DNA of 6,984 nucleotides. It comes from Planctomycetota bacterium (GTDB lineage Bacteria; Planctomycetota; UBA1135). The notes under the pieces are model-generated. The model searched no databases, was not told the origin of the DNA, and saw only the letters and a program-made list of their open reading frames with translations. The stretch lies in assembly GCA_027021325.1 (NCBI GenBank), contig JALUUN010000572.1, positions 1-6,984 on the forward strand, read 5' to 3'. Made by a program: the position numbers and the translations under genes. Below are positions 1-6,054 of this stretch, piece by piece (positions within the stretch are counted from its first letter, which is position 1; every line of letters starts with the position of its first letter).

Positions 1-137
<137 letters not shown>

Positions 138-146
138 GGGAGCGGC

Positions 147-162
147 TTCCGCGGGGGCGGAA
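147..162 (-). promoter_or_regulatory. perfect 6-bp hairpin between aroB stop and carB start
   Basis: On the transcript strand TTCCGC and GCGGAA are separated by a CCCC loop, giving a perfect six-base-pair stem in the 34-nt aroB-carB gap. The 3' arm supplies the GGAA of the best Shine-Dalgarno candidate for carB. No T-run follows, so it is not a classical intrinsic terminator. It could tune carB translation or be chance in GC-rich DNA. The function is inference only. Confidence 0.35.
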
Positions 163-171
163 TCCCCGAGA

Positions 172-1299
172 TTAGACCGGCGCGGACCCGGACCCGCCAG
201 GATTTCCCGCCGCCGGCTCGCCGCCGCCGAGCTCGCGCTGGATGACCGCTGCCGCCACCGCCGGCTCGATCCCCTGGACCAGCATGCACTCGCCGGGCCG
301 GACCGGCAGGACCAGGTCCAGCCGTCCGGCGCGGGCCTTCTTGTCGCGGCGCAGGAACGAGGCGAGGTCCGCGGGGGCCGGCAGCGCTCCGGGGTAGCGG
401 GAGGGCAGGCCCATGCGCGCGACCAGCTGCCGCACCCGGGCGGAGAGACCGTGCTCGGCGATTCCCAGTTCGTCGGCCATGCGCAGGGCGCAGAGGATGC
501 CGAGGGCCACGGCCTCGCCGTGGGCCAGGCCCTCGTAGCCGGCGGCGGTCTCCAGGGCGTGGCCGAAGGTGTGGCCCAGGTTCAGGAGCTTGCGGCGTCC
601 GCTCTCGCGAAAGTCCTCCTCGACGATGGCGGCCTTCACCATGCCCGAGCGCGTCGCCAGACGCAGCGAGACGTCCGACGGCCGGTACAGATCCGCCGGC
701 TCGGCCGCCTCCAGTTCGGCCAGGAGCTCCGGCCCCTCGAGGAGGGCCGACTTCAGGACCTCGCCCAGGCCGCAGCGCCACTCCCGTTCGGGCAGGCTCT
801 CCAGGACCTGGACGTCGGCCAGGACCGCCTCGGGCAGGTGGAAGGCCCCCAGGAGGTTCTTGCCTTCCGGCAGGTCCACGGCGGTCTTGCCGCCGAGGGC
901 CGCGTCCACCATACCGAGCAGGGTGGTCGGCACCGCGATCCAGCGGATGCCGCGCAGGAGCAGGGCCGCCAGGAGCCCGCCGAGGTCGGTGGTGACGCCG
1001 CCGCCCGCAGCCAGGAGGAGGCTCTGGCGGTCCAGGCCCTCGCGCACCGCCTGGCGGGCGAGCTCCTCCAGGGCCGCGAGCCGCTTGTCGGCCTCGCGGG
1101 CACGCCATTCGAGCCACTGCACCGGACAACCGGCATCCTGGAGCCCGGTCTCCAGGAGCGGCCGCACCGCCTCCCGGGCCCCCTGGTCGAGGAGGACGAG
1201 GATGGAGCTGGCCGGCGGGTCCAGGGCGCCGAGGGCGGAACGCAGGAGGGCCGGCAGGACGTTGCGCCCGTAGACGGGGGAGATCCCTGTGCCCGTCAT
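172..1299 (-). CDS. aroB: 3-dehydroquinate synthase
   Basis: This 375-residue protein is the second shikimate-pathway enzyme, converting DAHP to 3-dehydroquinate with NAD+ and a divalent metal, normally Zn2+, in the cytoplasm. The NAD-binding glycine loop is at 99-101 (GGGVTTDLGG). VPTTLL at 123-128 leads to D132 and GGKT at 136-139, then GKN at 146-148. The three metal ligands are E180 (GEVLK), H243 (NLGHTFGHA) and H260 (AHGEAV), with the same spacing as E. coli E184, H247 and H264. R236, N240, H247 and the DKK at 319-321 cover the remaining known active-site positions. Length is normal (about 350-370) plus a short Gly/Pro-rich tail. The ATG at 1299 overlaps the upstream stop as ATGA, with GGAGG (1310-1314) and GGAAGG (1303-1308) before it, so translation is coupled. 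An odd point is VTTD where VxGD is usual. The sugar cyclases DOIS and EEVS were considered and judged unlikely. Confidence 0.95.
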   Translation of the reverse strand: MTGTGISPVYGRNVLPALLRSALGALDPPASSILVLLDQGAREAVRPLLETGLQDAGCPVQWLEWRAREADKRLAALEELARQAVREGLDRQSLLLAAGGGVTTDLGGLLAALLLRGIRWIAVPTTLLGMVDAALGGKTAVDLPEGKNLLGAFHLPEAVLADVQVLESLPEREWRCGLGEVLKSALLEGPELLAELEAAEPADLYRPSDVSLRLATRSGMVKAAIVEEDFRESGRRKLLNLGHTFGHALETAAGYEGLAHGEAVALGILCALRMADELGIAEHGLSARVRQLVARMGLPSRYPGALPAPADLASFLRRDKKARAGRLDLVLPVRPGECMLVQGIEPAVAAAVIQRELGGGEPAAGNPGGSGSAPV

Positions 1300-2651
1300 T
1301 CGCCTTCCGCCTCCCGAGGCGGCTCCGGACCGGCTCCCGGAGAGTGCCGCGCCCGGCGTTCCCGCGCCAGCGCCCGGGCCCGTTCCCGGTCCCGCCGGAT
1401 CATCCACGCCAGGAAGACGCCGAGGCTGACGATCAGGCCCAGGAACAGCCAGAGGATCTGGTAGTAGAAGGGGGCGGGTTCGGTCTCGACCTCGCGGTAG
1501 CTGGCGGTGACGAACACCGGCGCCCGGCGCTGGTTGCCCTCCTTGTCGGTGTAGCTCTCGATCTGCAGGAACCAGGCGAGATAGTGGCGGATCCGCCGGG
1601 TGCTCAGGATGCTCTCCTCGGGAGCGAAGACGTGCACCGGCATGGCGCCGAGTTCGGTGCTGCCGAGGTAGCCGTCGGTGACCCAGTCCAGGCGCAGGGG
1701 GTTCTCTCCCGCCGCCTTGGTCTCCACGGACCTGGCGAGGCAGCGGCCGGCCACGATCATCGCCTTGCCGCGGTAGAGCTCCGGTTCCCGGGCCAGCTTC
1801 TGGAGGAGGTCGAGATCGAGGGCCGGGGCCTCGGCGTACATGCGCTCCAGCCATTCGGCGTCCTGCGCCCGGGTCCGCGCGATGTTCATGAGGTGCCAGA
1901 GGGCGGCAGCGTTGAGGTCCGTGGCCTGGCCGAACTCCGCATCCACCACGTGGCGCAGGATGGAGGGGTCCGGTTCGGTGGCGGGCCCGGCCCGGCGCCA
2001 GGAGGGGCGCAGCTCCGGGCCGATCAGAAGCGGCGCCGTCACCGGCCGCCGCTCGCCGGTCTCCGGGTCCGGGAGCTCCTGGGTGTAGATCTTGTAGAAC
2101 CAGCCGTCGGCGACCACGTAGTTGTCGCCGGCGAAGAGGGTCTCCGGGATCTGCAGGGAGACGAAGAAGACGTCGTGCCCCTGGTCGTCGCGGATCCAGC
2201 ACCAGAACTCCGGGCGCGCCTCGGGAGTGCGCCGGAGGGTTTCGGCGTGGAGGAGCTCTCCGCGCACCCGGTAGGCCTCGCCGCGGAGGGTCTCGGACTC
2301 CTCCTCGATGCGGTCGAAGGGGATGGCGGGCTCGCCGAGATGGCGCAGGTGGGCCGGCAGCAGGGCCACGCCCATGCGGGCGAGGTACTGGAAGGGCTCG
2401 GGCTCGAGGACCACCCGGTCCTCGGGGGTGGCATCTTCGACCGGCTCCAGGCGCGCGCGCTCGATCTCCGGCAGGGCCACCAGGGTCTCGGGAGCCTGAC
2501 GGACGGTCTCCTCGGCCGGCGCCTCCGCGCGTTCGCGCACCTGCTGCCAGACCACCAGGACCAGGGCCAGGGCGGCGACCAGGAGCAGGATCCGCCGGCG
2601 GTCGGCCCGGCGCTGGCTCTCGAGCTGTCGCAGGCGGGACTGTCGGTCCAT
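1296..2651 (-). CDS. two-TM membrane protein with a duplicated extracytoplasmic domain, function unknown
   Basis: I do not recognise a named family. The protein has 451 residues. A basic N-terminus (1-20) precedes TM1 at about 21-35. A long soluble part (36-394) follows, then TM2 at about 395-418 and a very basic tail (RRDRERARALARERRAR) that becomes acidic at the end. By the positive-inside rule both ends are cytoplasmic and the middle is outside the membrane. The middle holds two copies of one domain, about 123-211 and 294-384. Each begins with an RG-x-x-x-x-V-x-G strand, has a W-x-x-D core and a hydrophobic strand ending in PE, then an aromatic segment (GWFYKIYT / YLAWFLQIESYT), and ends with a basic pair and AP before another strand. 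A helical stretch precedes each copy (87-115, 248-288). An OB-like beta fold is my inference. I choose the ATG at 2651, 4 nt after the upstream stop; extending 61 codons further would overlap that gene. No clear Shine-Dalgarno is seen, so coupled translation is likely. It overlaps aroB by 4 nt. Confidence 0.85.
   Translation of the reverse strand: MDRQSRLRQLESQRRADRRRILLLVAALALVLVVWQQVRERAEAPAEETVRQAPETLVALPEIERARLEPVEDATPEDRVVLEPEPFQYLARMGVALLPAHLRHLGEPAIPFDRIEEESETLRGEAYRVRGELLHAETLRRTPEARPEFWCWIRDDQGHDVFFVSLQIPETLFAGDNYVVADGWFYKIYTQELPDPETGERRPVTAPLLIGPELRPSWRRAGPATEPDPSILRHVVDAEFGQATDLNAAALWHLMNIARTRAQDAEWLERMYAEAPALDLDLLQKLAREPELYRGKAMIVAGRCLARSVETKAAGENPLRLDWVTDGYLGSTELGAMPVHVFAPEESILSTRRIRHYLAWFLQIESYTDKEGNQRRAPVFVTASYREVETEPAPFYYQILWLFLGLIVSLGVFLAWMIRRDRERARALARERRARHSPGAGPEPPREAEGE
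1303..1314 (-). promoter_or_regulatory. double Shine-Dalgarno for aroB
   Basis: GGAGG (1310-1314) and GGAAGG (1303-1308) lie directly before the aroB ATG at 1299, inside the last codons of the upstream gene. They support the chosen start over any in-frame upstream codon and suggest that aroB is translated by its own ribosome loading as well as by coupling. Confidence 0.6.
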
Positions 2652-2655
2652 CGAG

Positions 2656-3417
2656 TCAGGCTTGCCGGGGGCCGGCGGAGGCGGCTTTCCCGCGGCGCCC
2701 AAGGTAGGCCCGCGCCGCTGCCACGAAACCGGAAAAGAGGCCACGCGTGAAGGGACTCTCCGGATCGCGCTCGGGATGCCACTGCACGCCCACGGCGAAA
2801 GGATGGTCCCGATCCTCGATCCCCTCGAGGACACCGTCCTCCGACCAGGCGCAGGCGGTCCAGGCGCCGGCGTCGGCGAGAGCCTGGTGATGGAAGGAGG
2901 GGACCTCGGCCCGGGTGGCGCCGAGCAGGGCGGCCAGACGGCTGTCTTCCGCCAGGCGGATCGCGTGACGCCGGCCGCCGGTATGGGCGCCGGCTCCGGG
3001 AAGGTGCTGGATGTAGCCCGCTCCCCGGGCGACGCCCAGGATCTGCATGCCCAGGCAGATGCCGAGGACCGGCAGGCCTTCCTCCAGGGCGCCGCGGGCC
3101 AGGGCCAGTTCCAGGGCCTGCATGGCCGCCGGCACGGGCTTGCACTCCTCGACGGGGGCCGGCCCGCCCAGGGCCCGCAGGTCGAGGTCGTCGCCGCCGG
3201 TGAGGAGGAGGCCGTCCACCCGGCGGAACCAGGCCGGGATGTCCTCGGACGGGGCGTCGGTCGGGATCAGGAGCGGAACCGCCCCGGCCGCGCGCAGGCA
3301 GGGGAGATAGTCCGTGAAGAGCTGGAAGCGGCGCCGGCCCGGATAGAGGGGCGGCTCCAGGAGCTCGACGGTGAGGCCGATCACCGGCCTCCGGTCTCCG
3401 GGTCGCTGGGCAGGCAC
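2656..3417 (-). CDS. class I glutamine amidotransferase-like, peptidase C26 / PuuD-type gamma-glutamyl hydrolase
   Basis: This 253-residue cytoplasmic protein has the triad glutamine amidotransferase fold. The nucleophile is C121 in GICLGMQ, and H214 and E216 lie in VQWHPE. TGGDDLDL at 73-80 and SFHHQAL at 174-180 match the C26 group that includes PuuD (gamma-glutamyl-GABA hydrolase), and the length fits that group (about 230-260). The residue after the nucleophile cysteine is Leu where PuuD homologues usually have Arg, so the exact substrate is open. It is probably a gamma-glutamyl amide or peptide. It lacks the N-terminal domain of CarA, so it should not be read as the missing CarB partner. 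The start is GTG at 3417, with AGGA (3425-3428) spaced 7 nt. It is the first gene of the operon leading through the two-TM protein to aroB and carB. Its promoter must lie inside the divergent antiporter gene. Confidence 0.88.
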   Translation of the reverse strand: MPAQRPGDRRPVIGLTVELLEPPLYPGRRRFQLFTDYLPCLRAAGAVPLLIPTDAPSEDIPAWFRRVDGLLLTGGDDLDLRALGGPAPVEECKPVPAAMQALELALARGALEEGLPVLGICLGMQILGVARGAGYIQHLPGAGAHTGGRRHAIRLAEDSRLAALLGATRAEVPSFHHQALADAGAWTACAWSEDGVLEGIEDRDHPFAVGVQWHPERDPESPFTRGLFSGFVAAARAYLGRRGKAASAGPRQA

Positions 3418-3438
3418 GGTCCTATCCTAGGCCGGCTC
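3418..3438. promoter_or_regulatory. 21-bp divergent gap with back-to-back ribosome binding sites
   Basis: Two GTG start codons face away from each other, at 3417 (minus) and 3439 (plus). The minus gene has AGGA at 3425-3428 and the plus gene has AGG at 3429-3431. These are adjacent, partly within the palindrome CCTAGG (3426-3431), and each is 7 nt from its start codon. No room remains for -10 or -35 boxes, so both promoters must sit in the opposite gene's coding region. The plus-side site is weak. Confidence 0.5.
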
Positions 3439-4419
3439 GTGTTCGACCTCCTCCTGTTCCTCGCCGGGCTGGCCGGTCTTCTGGCGGGCGCCGAACTCGC
3501 GGTTCGCGGTTCCATGGCCCTGGCCGGGCGCTGGGGCTGGCCGGCCTGGATGAGCGGTTTCCTGCTCCTGGCCCTCGGCACCTCCCTGCCGGAGTTCTTC
3601 GTCAGCCTGACTGCCGCACCGCAGCACCCGGACCTCGCTCTCGGCAACGTCCTCGGTTCGAACGCCTTCAACGTCTTCCTGGTGCTCGGGCTGCTCCTCG
3701 CGGTGCGCGGCCGCGAGGGGGTTCCTTCGGGAGGTCTCTCCACCGCCGCCGTCGGTCTCTTCGCCGGACTCGCGATCCTGGCCGGAGCCGCTCTCGGCTG
3801 GGAGCGGGGACCGGCCCCGCCCTTCCTCGGCGGTCTGCTTCTTGCCGGCTTTGCGGCCTCCCTGGCCCTCGGTCTCGCGCGCAGGCCCCTTGCCGTCCTG
3901 GAGACCCGGCCCGGGCCTTCCCGCGCGAGGCGGCCCGGCCTCGGCCGGGATGCCGCCGTGGCCCTGGCCGGCTTCGTCCTCCTGGCCGCGGCCTCCCGGC
4001 TCTTTGTCTCCGGCGCCCTGGGCCTGGCCGGCCGCCTGGGCTGGTCCGAGGGCTTCGCCGGTTATCTGGTCACCGCCGTTGGTACCTCCGCCCCGGAACT
4101 CCTCACCTCCCTGCGCGCCGCCCGTCTCGGCTACGTGGACGCCGTCCTCGGCAACCTCCTGGGAAGCAACCTGTTCAACTTCCTCTTCGTCGGAGGACTC
4201 GTCCTTCTGGTGGCGCGGGTGCCTGTGGACAGTCAGGGCCTGCGACCCCAGCTCCTCGCCAACCTGCTCTCCGCCCTGGTGCTCCTGCCACCGGTCCTCG
4301 CCGCGCGCCGCGTGCCCGGCCGTAGCCTGTACGGGCCGGGAACCGGTCTCGCCCTCGTCCTGCTCTGGGCGGCGACGGCCTGGTGGGCCTGGAGCGCCGG
4401 CGCCCCGGCAGCGCCATGA
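3439..4419 (+). CDS. sodium/calcium exchanger-family antiporter (YrbG/CaCA type)
   Basis: This 326-residue inner-membrane protein belongs to the Ca2+:cation antiporter (CaCA) superfamily and matches the length of E. coli YrbG (about 325). Both family alpha-repeats are intact. Alpha-1 has GTSLPE at 47-52 and GNVLGSNAFN at 69-78; alpha-2 has GTSAPE at 215-220 and GNLLGSNLFN at 238-247. The glutamates E52 and E220 are the expected cation-binding acids. About ten hydrophobic helices are visible, near 2-22, 36-58, 66-88, 103-121, 127-147, 171-195, 206-227, 235-258, 270-290 and 300-319. A short basic loop at 148-170 separates the halves. GTG at 3439 is chosen because the ATG at 3514 would remove helix 1, which the family conserves. 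Open frame further upstream is antisense to the hydrolase gene. The stop overlaps the lpxD start as ATGA. The ions carried (Ca2+ with Na+, K+ or H+) cannot be told from sequence alone. Confidence 0.93.
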   Translation: MFDLLLFLAGLAGLLAGAELAVRGSMALAGRWGWPAWMSGFLLLALGTSLPEFFVSLTAAPQHPDLALGNVLGSNAFNVFLVLGLLLAVRGREGVPSGGLSTAAVGLFAGLAILAGAALGWERGPAPPFLGGLLLAGFAASLALGLARRPLAVLETRPGPSRARRPGLGRDAAVALAGFVLLAAASRLFVSGALGLAGRLGWSEGFAGYLVTAVGTSAPELLTSLRAARLGYVDAVLGNLLGSNLFNFLFVGGLVLLVARVPVDSQGLRPQLLANLLSALVLLPPVLAARRVPGRSLYGPGTGLALVLLWAATAWWAWSAGAPAAP

Positions 4420-5498
4420 GCCTGACGCCCCCCGATCCGCCTTCCGCCGCCGGCCTGCCGCCGGCGCGTCCGCCGGTCCCGGCCTCGGAGATCGCCCGGC
4501 TCCTGGACGCGCCCCTGGAGCCGGGGGAGGGGCCGGAGCCTGCCATCGCCGGGGTCCGGGAACTCCGCAGTGCGGGGCCGGAGCAGGCCGCCTTCTATCA
4601 GCCCGGCGGCGCCGGCCCCCTGGACCGCGGAGCCCCGGGCGAGGAGGAACTTGCCGCGAGCCGCGCCGGTCTCGTTCTCCTGCCGCCGGGGATCGAGCTT
4701 CCAGGGCGCTGGATCCTGCGCACCCCGGCGCCGCAGCTCGCCGCTGCCCGCCTCCAGGAGTGGTTCCACCCCGAGCCGTCTCCGCGGGCCGGCATCCACC
4801 CGGCGGCGGTGGTGGCGGCGGGGGCCCGCGTCCATCCCTCGGCCGAGATCGGGCCCGGCTGCGTGATCGAGGACGGAGCCGAAGTGGGGGAGGAAGCGCG
4901 CCTCGTCGCCCGCGTCTACCTCGGCGAGGGCGTCCGGGTCGGCGCGCGCACCGTCCTGCACGCCGGCGTCGTCCTGGAGCGTGGCGTCTGCGTGGGCTCG
5001 GACTGCCGCATCCACGCCAACGCGGTCCTTGGAGCGGACGGCTTCGGCTACGTCTTCGACGGCGAGCGCCACCGCAGGTTCCCCCAGACCGGAACCGTGG
5101 TCGTCGAGGACGATGTCGAGATCGGCGCCGGCACCTGTATCGACCGGGCGACCTTCGGCGCCACACGCATCGGTGCGGGCAGCCGGATCGACAACCTGGT
5201 GCAGATCGGCCACAACTGCGTCCTCGGCCGCCGCGTCATTCTCTGCGGCCAGGTGGGCCTTGCGGGCTCCACGCAGATCGGGGACGACTCGATCCTCGGC
5301 GGCAAGGCCGGCACCGGCGGCCACCTGACCCTCGGCCGCGGAGTCCAGGTGGCGGCCTTGTCCGGGATCGCCGCGGATGTCCCCGACGGCAGCCGCATCG
5401 CCGGGGCTCCGGCCTGGGATCTGGAGAAGGAACTCCGCGCCCGGGCCCTCTGGCGGCGCATGGTCCGGGATGCGGAGCGGCGGCGGCGCGAGCCGTGA
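4416..5498 (+). CDS. lpxD: UDP-3-O-acylglucosamine N-acyltransferase
   Basis: LpxD adds the second, amide-linked acyl chain from acyl-ACP to UDP-3-O-acyl-glucosamine, the third step of lipid A synthesis, in the cytoplasm as a trimer. The protein has 360 residues (E. coli 341). Residues 1-25 are a Pro-rich extension. Residues 26-125 are a divergent uridine-binding domain (AGPEQAAFY, LAASRAGLVLLPPG). Residues 127-330 are hexapeptide repeats of a left-handed beta helix. The catalytic histidine is H266 in VQIGHN, and H303 in GGHLTL lies 37 residues later, the same spacing as E. coli H239 and H276. ADGFGY (207-212), IDRATFG (242-248) and GQVGLAGST (278-286) are family signatures. A basic, helical tail (336-360) ends the protein. 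The ATG at 4416 overlaps the antiporter stop as ATGA with no Shine-Dalgarno, so translation is probably coupled. No bamA, skp, fabZ or lpxA neighbours are present. Confidence 0.95.
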   Translation: MSLTPPDPPSAAGLPPARPPVPASEIARLLDAPLEPGEGPEPAIAGVRELRSAGPEQAAFYQPGGAGPLDRGAPGEEELAASRAGLVLLPPGIELPGRWILRTPAPQLAAARLQEWFHPEPSPRAGIHPAAVVAAGARVHPSAEIGPGCVIEDGAEVGEEARLVARVYLGEGVRVGARTVLHAGVVLERGVCVGSDCRIHANAVLGADGFGYVFDGERHRRFPQTGTVVVEDDVEIGAGTCIDRATFGATRIGAGSRIDNLVQIGHNCVLGRRVILCGQVGLAGSTQIGDDSILGGKAGTGGHLTLGRGVQVAALSGIAADVPDGSRIAGAPAWDLEKELRARALWRRMVRDAERRRREP

Positions 5499-5506
5499 GC
5501 CCTCTC

Positions 5507-5962
5507 TCAGGCGGCGGTCAGGCGGCTGTGGAGGAGGAGCAGGTTCTGGCGGTGGAGCTCGGTGGCGAGACTGCGCAGCGCCGCCTCGAAGGGGCGCCAG
5601 GCGCTGCCCGCCACGGTCGGCCGCGTCCGCAGCTGGATGCGGCGGCTGCGCACCTGGAAGCCGACCGCCCACTGCACGAGCTGGAGGTCCCCGACATGCT
5701 GGACCAGGCCGGTGCCGGCCGGCACGAGATCCCAGGCGCGGTTCAGGCCGGTCTCCTGGCGGACCCCGCGCAAAGCGGCCTGTTCCAGGTCCTCGTCCAG
5801 GCCGACGGGCTCGACGACCGGACGCCAGACCTCCTCGGGCCGGGGGTGGGGATGGAGGAGGAGGTAGAGGAGCCCTCCGGGGCTGGAGCGGTACACGAAG
5901 ACCCCGACCTCGTGCCGGAGGCCGAGGTCGCCGAGATCGGCGGGTGCGTAGGCTCGGGTCAT
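5507..5962 (-). CDS. Nudix-fold protein with a degenerate Nudix box
   Basis: The 151-residue product looks like a small cytoplasmic Nudix hydrolase. A first strand, HEVGVFVYRS (18-27), is followed by LLYLLLHPHP (31-40), then VWRPV and the helix-loop of a Nudix box at 51-73 ending AALRGVRQETGL. The consensus is G-x5-E-x7-R-E-U-x-E-E-x-G-U. E57, R65, V67, E70, G72 and L73 are kept. The opening G is E51, the first catalytic Glu is G66 and the next metal-binding Glu is Q69. Two of the three core glutamates are therefore missing and ordinary pyrophosphohydrolase activity is doubtful; a binding role or an altered reaction is inference. The overall layout resembles NudB (dihydroneopterin triphosphate pyrophosphatase), and folC is divergent next door, but this is not proof. 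No in-frame start lies upstream of the ATG at 5962 and no Shine-Dalgarno is next to it. The stop converges on lpxD with 8 bp between. Confidence 0.75.
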   Translation of the reverse strand: MTRAYAPADLGDLGLRHEVGVFVYRSSPGGLLYLLLHPHPRPEEVWRPVVEPVGLDEDLEQAALRGVRQETGLNRAWDLVPAGTGLVQHVGDLQLVQWAVGFQVRSRRIQLRTRPTVAGSAWRPFEAALRSLATELHRQNLLLLHSRLTAA

Positions 5963-6054
5963 GATCCGCGGCTCGGTGGAATTGCGATCTCCTTTATTCT
6001 TATCGGACGGAGGGCCGACGGTCTCGGGAAGAATGGCCGCCGCCGGCCAGGGCC
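5963..6054. promoter_or_regulatory. 92-bp divergent intergenic region with an AT-rich island
   Basis: This gap separates the starts of the Nudix-like gene (minus) and folC (plus). Positions 5980-6004 are much richer in A and T than anything else nearby, a natural place for promoter melting. Candidate -10 boxes are TATTCT on plus (5995-6000) and AAGAAT on minus (5996-6001). Neither has a convincing -35 at 17 nt. AAGGAGA occurs on the minus strand at 5988-5994 but is 25 nt from the Nudix ATG. The half nearer folC is GC-rich, with AGGG 3 nt before the folC ATG as the only binding-site candidate. Confidence 0.4.

Noticed and set aside
172..1299. AroB-like sugar cyclase (2-deoxy-scyllo-inosose or epi-valiolone synthase) of a natural-product cluster
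   Set aside because: GGKT, GKN, the R236/N240/H243/H247 set and the DKK motif fit dehydroquinate synthase, and no secondary-metabolite genes are nearby.
1300..2202. Open minus-strand frame upstream of the AroB Met
   Set aside because: It is an out-of-frame shadow of the two-TM protein, Arg/Pro/Gly-rich, and AroB homology starts at the ATG at 1299.
2652..2834. 61-codon upstream extension of the two-TM protein
   Set aside because: It would overlap the end of the C26 hydrolase gene, and the Met at 2651 sits 4 nt past that stop, directly before a typical basic segment and TM1.
2656..3417. C26 amidotransferase-like protein as a stand-in for CarA
   Set aside because: It is too short and lacks the CarA N-terminal domain. 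Its TGGDDLDL and SFHHQ motifs place it in the PuuD/C26 group.
2662..3438. Long open plus-strand frame running into the antiporter, which would add about 259 residues to its N-terminus
   Set aside because: It lies antisense to the C26 hydrolase gene with its intact catalytic triad, has Gly/Arg-rich low-complexity content, and the antiporter family begins with helix 1 just after GTG 3439.
5499..5506. Bidirectional terminator at the lpxD/Nudix convergence
   Set aside because: Only 8 bp separate the stop codons and no clear stem with a T-run was found on either strand.
3427..5672. Minus-strand open frames of 579 and 479 codons opposite the antiporter and lpxD
   Set aside because: Composition is low-complexity and they mirror well-supported plus-strand genes with conserved motifs.
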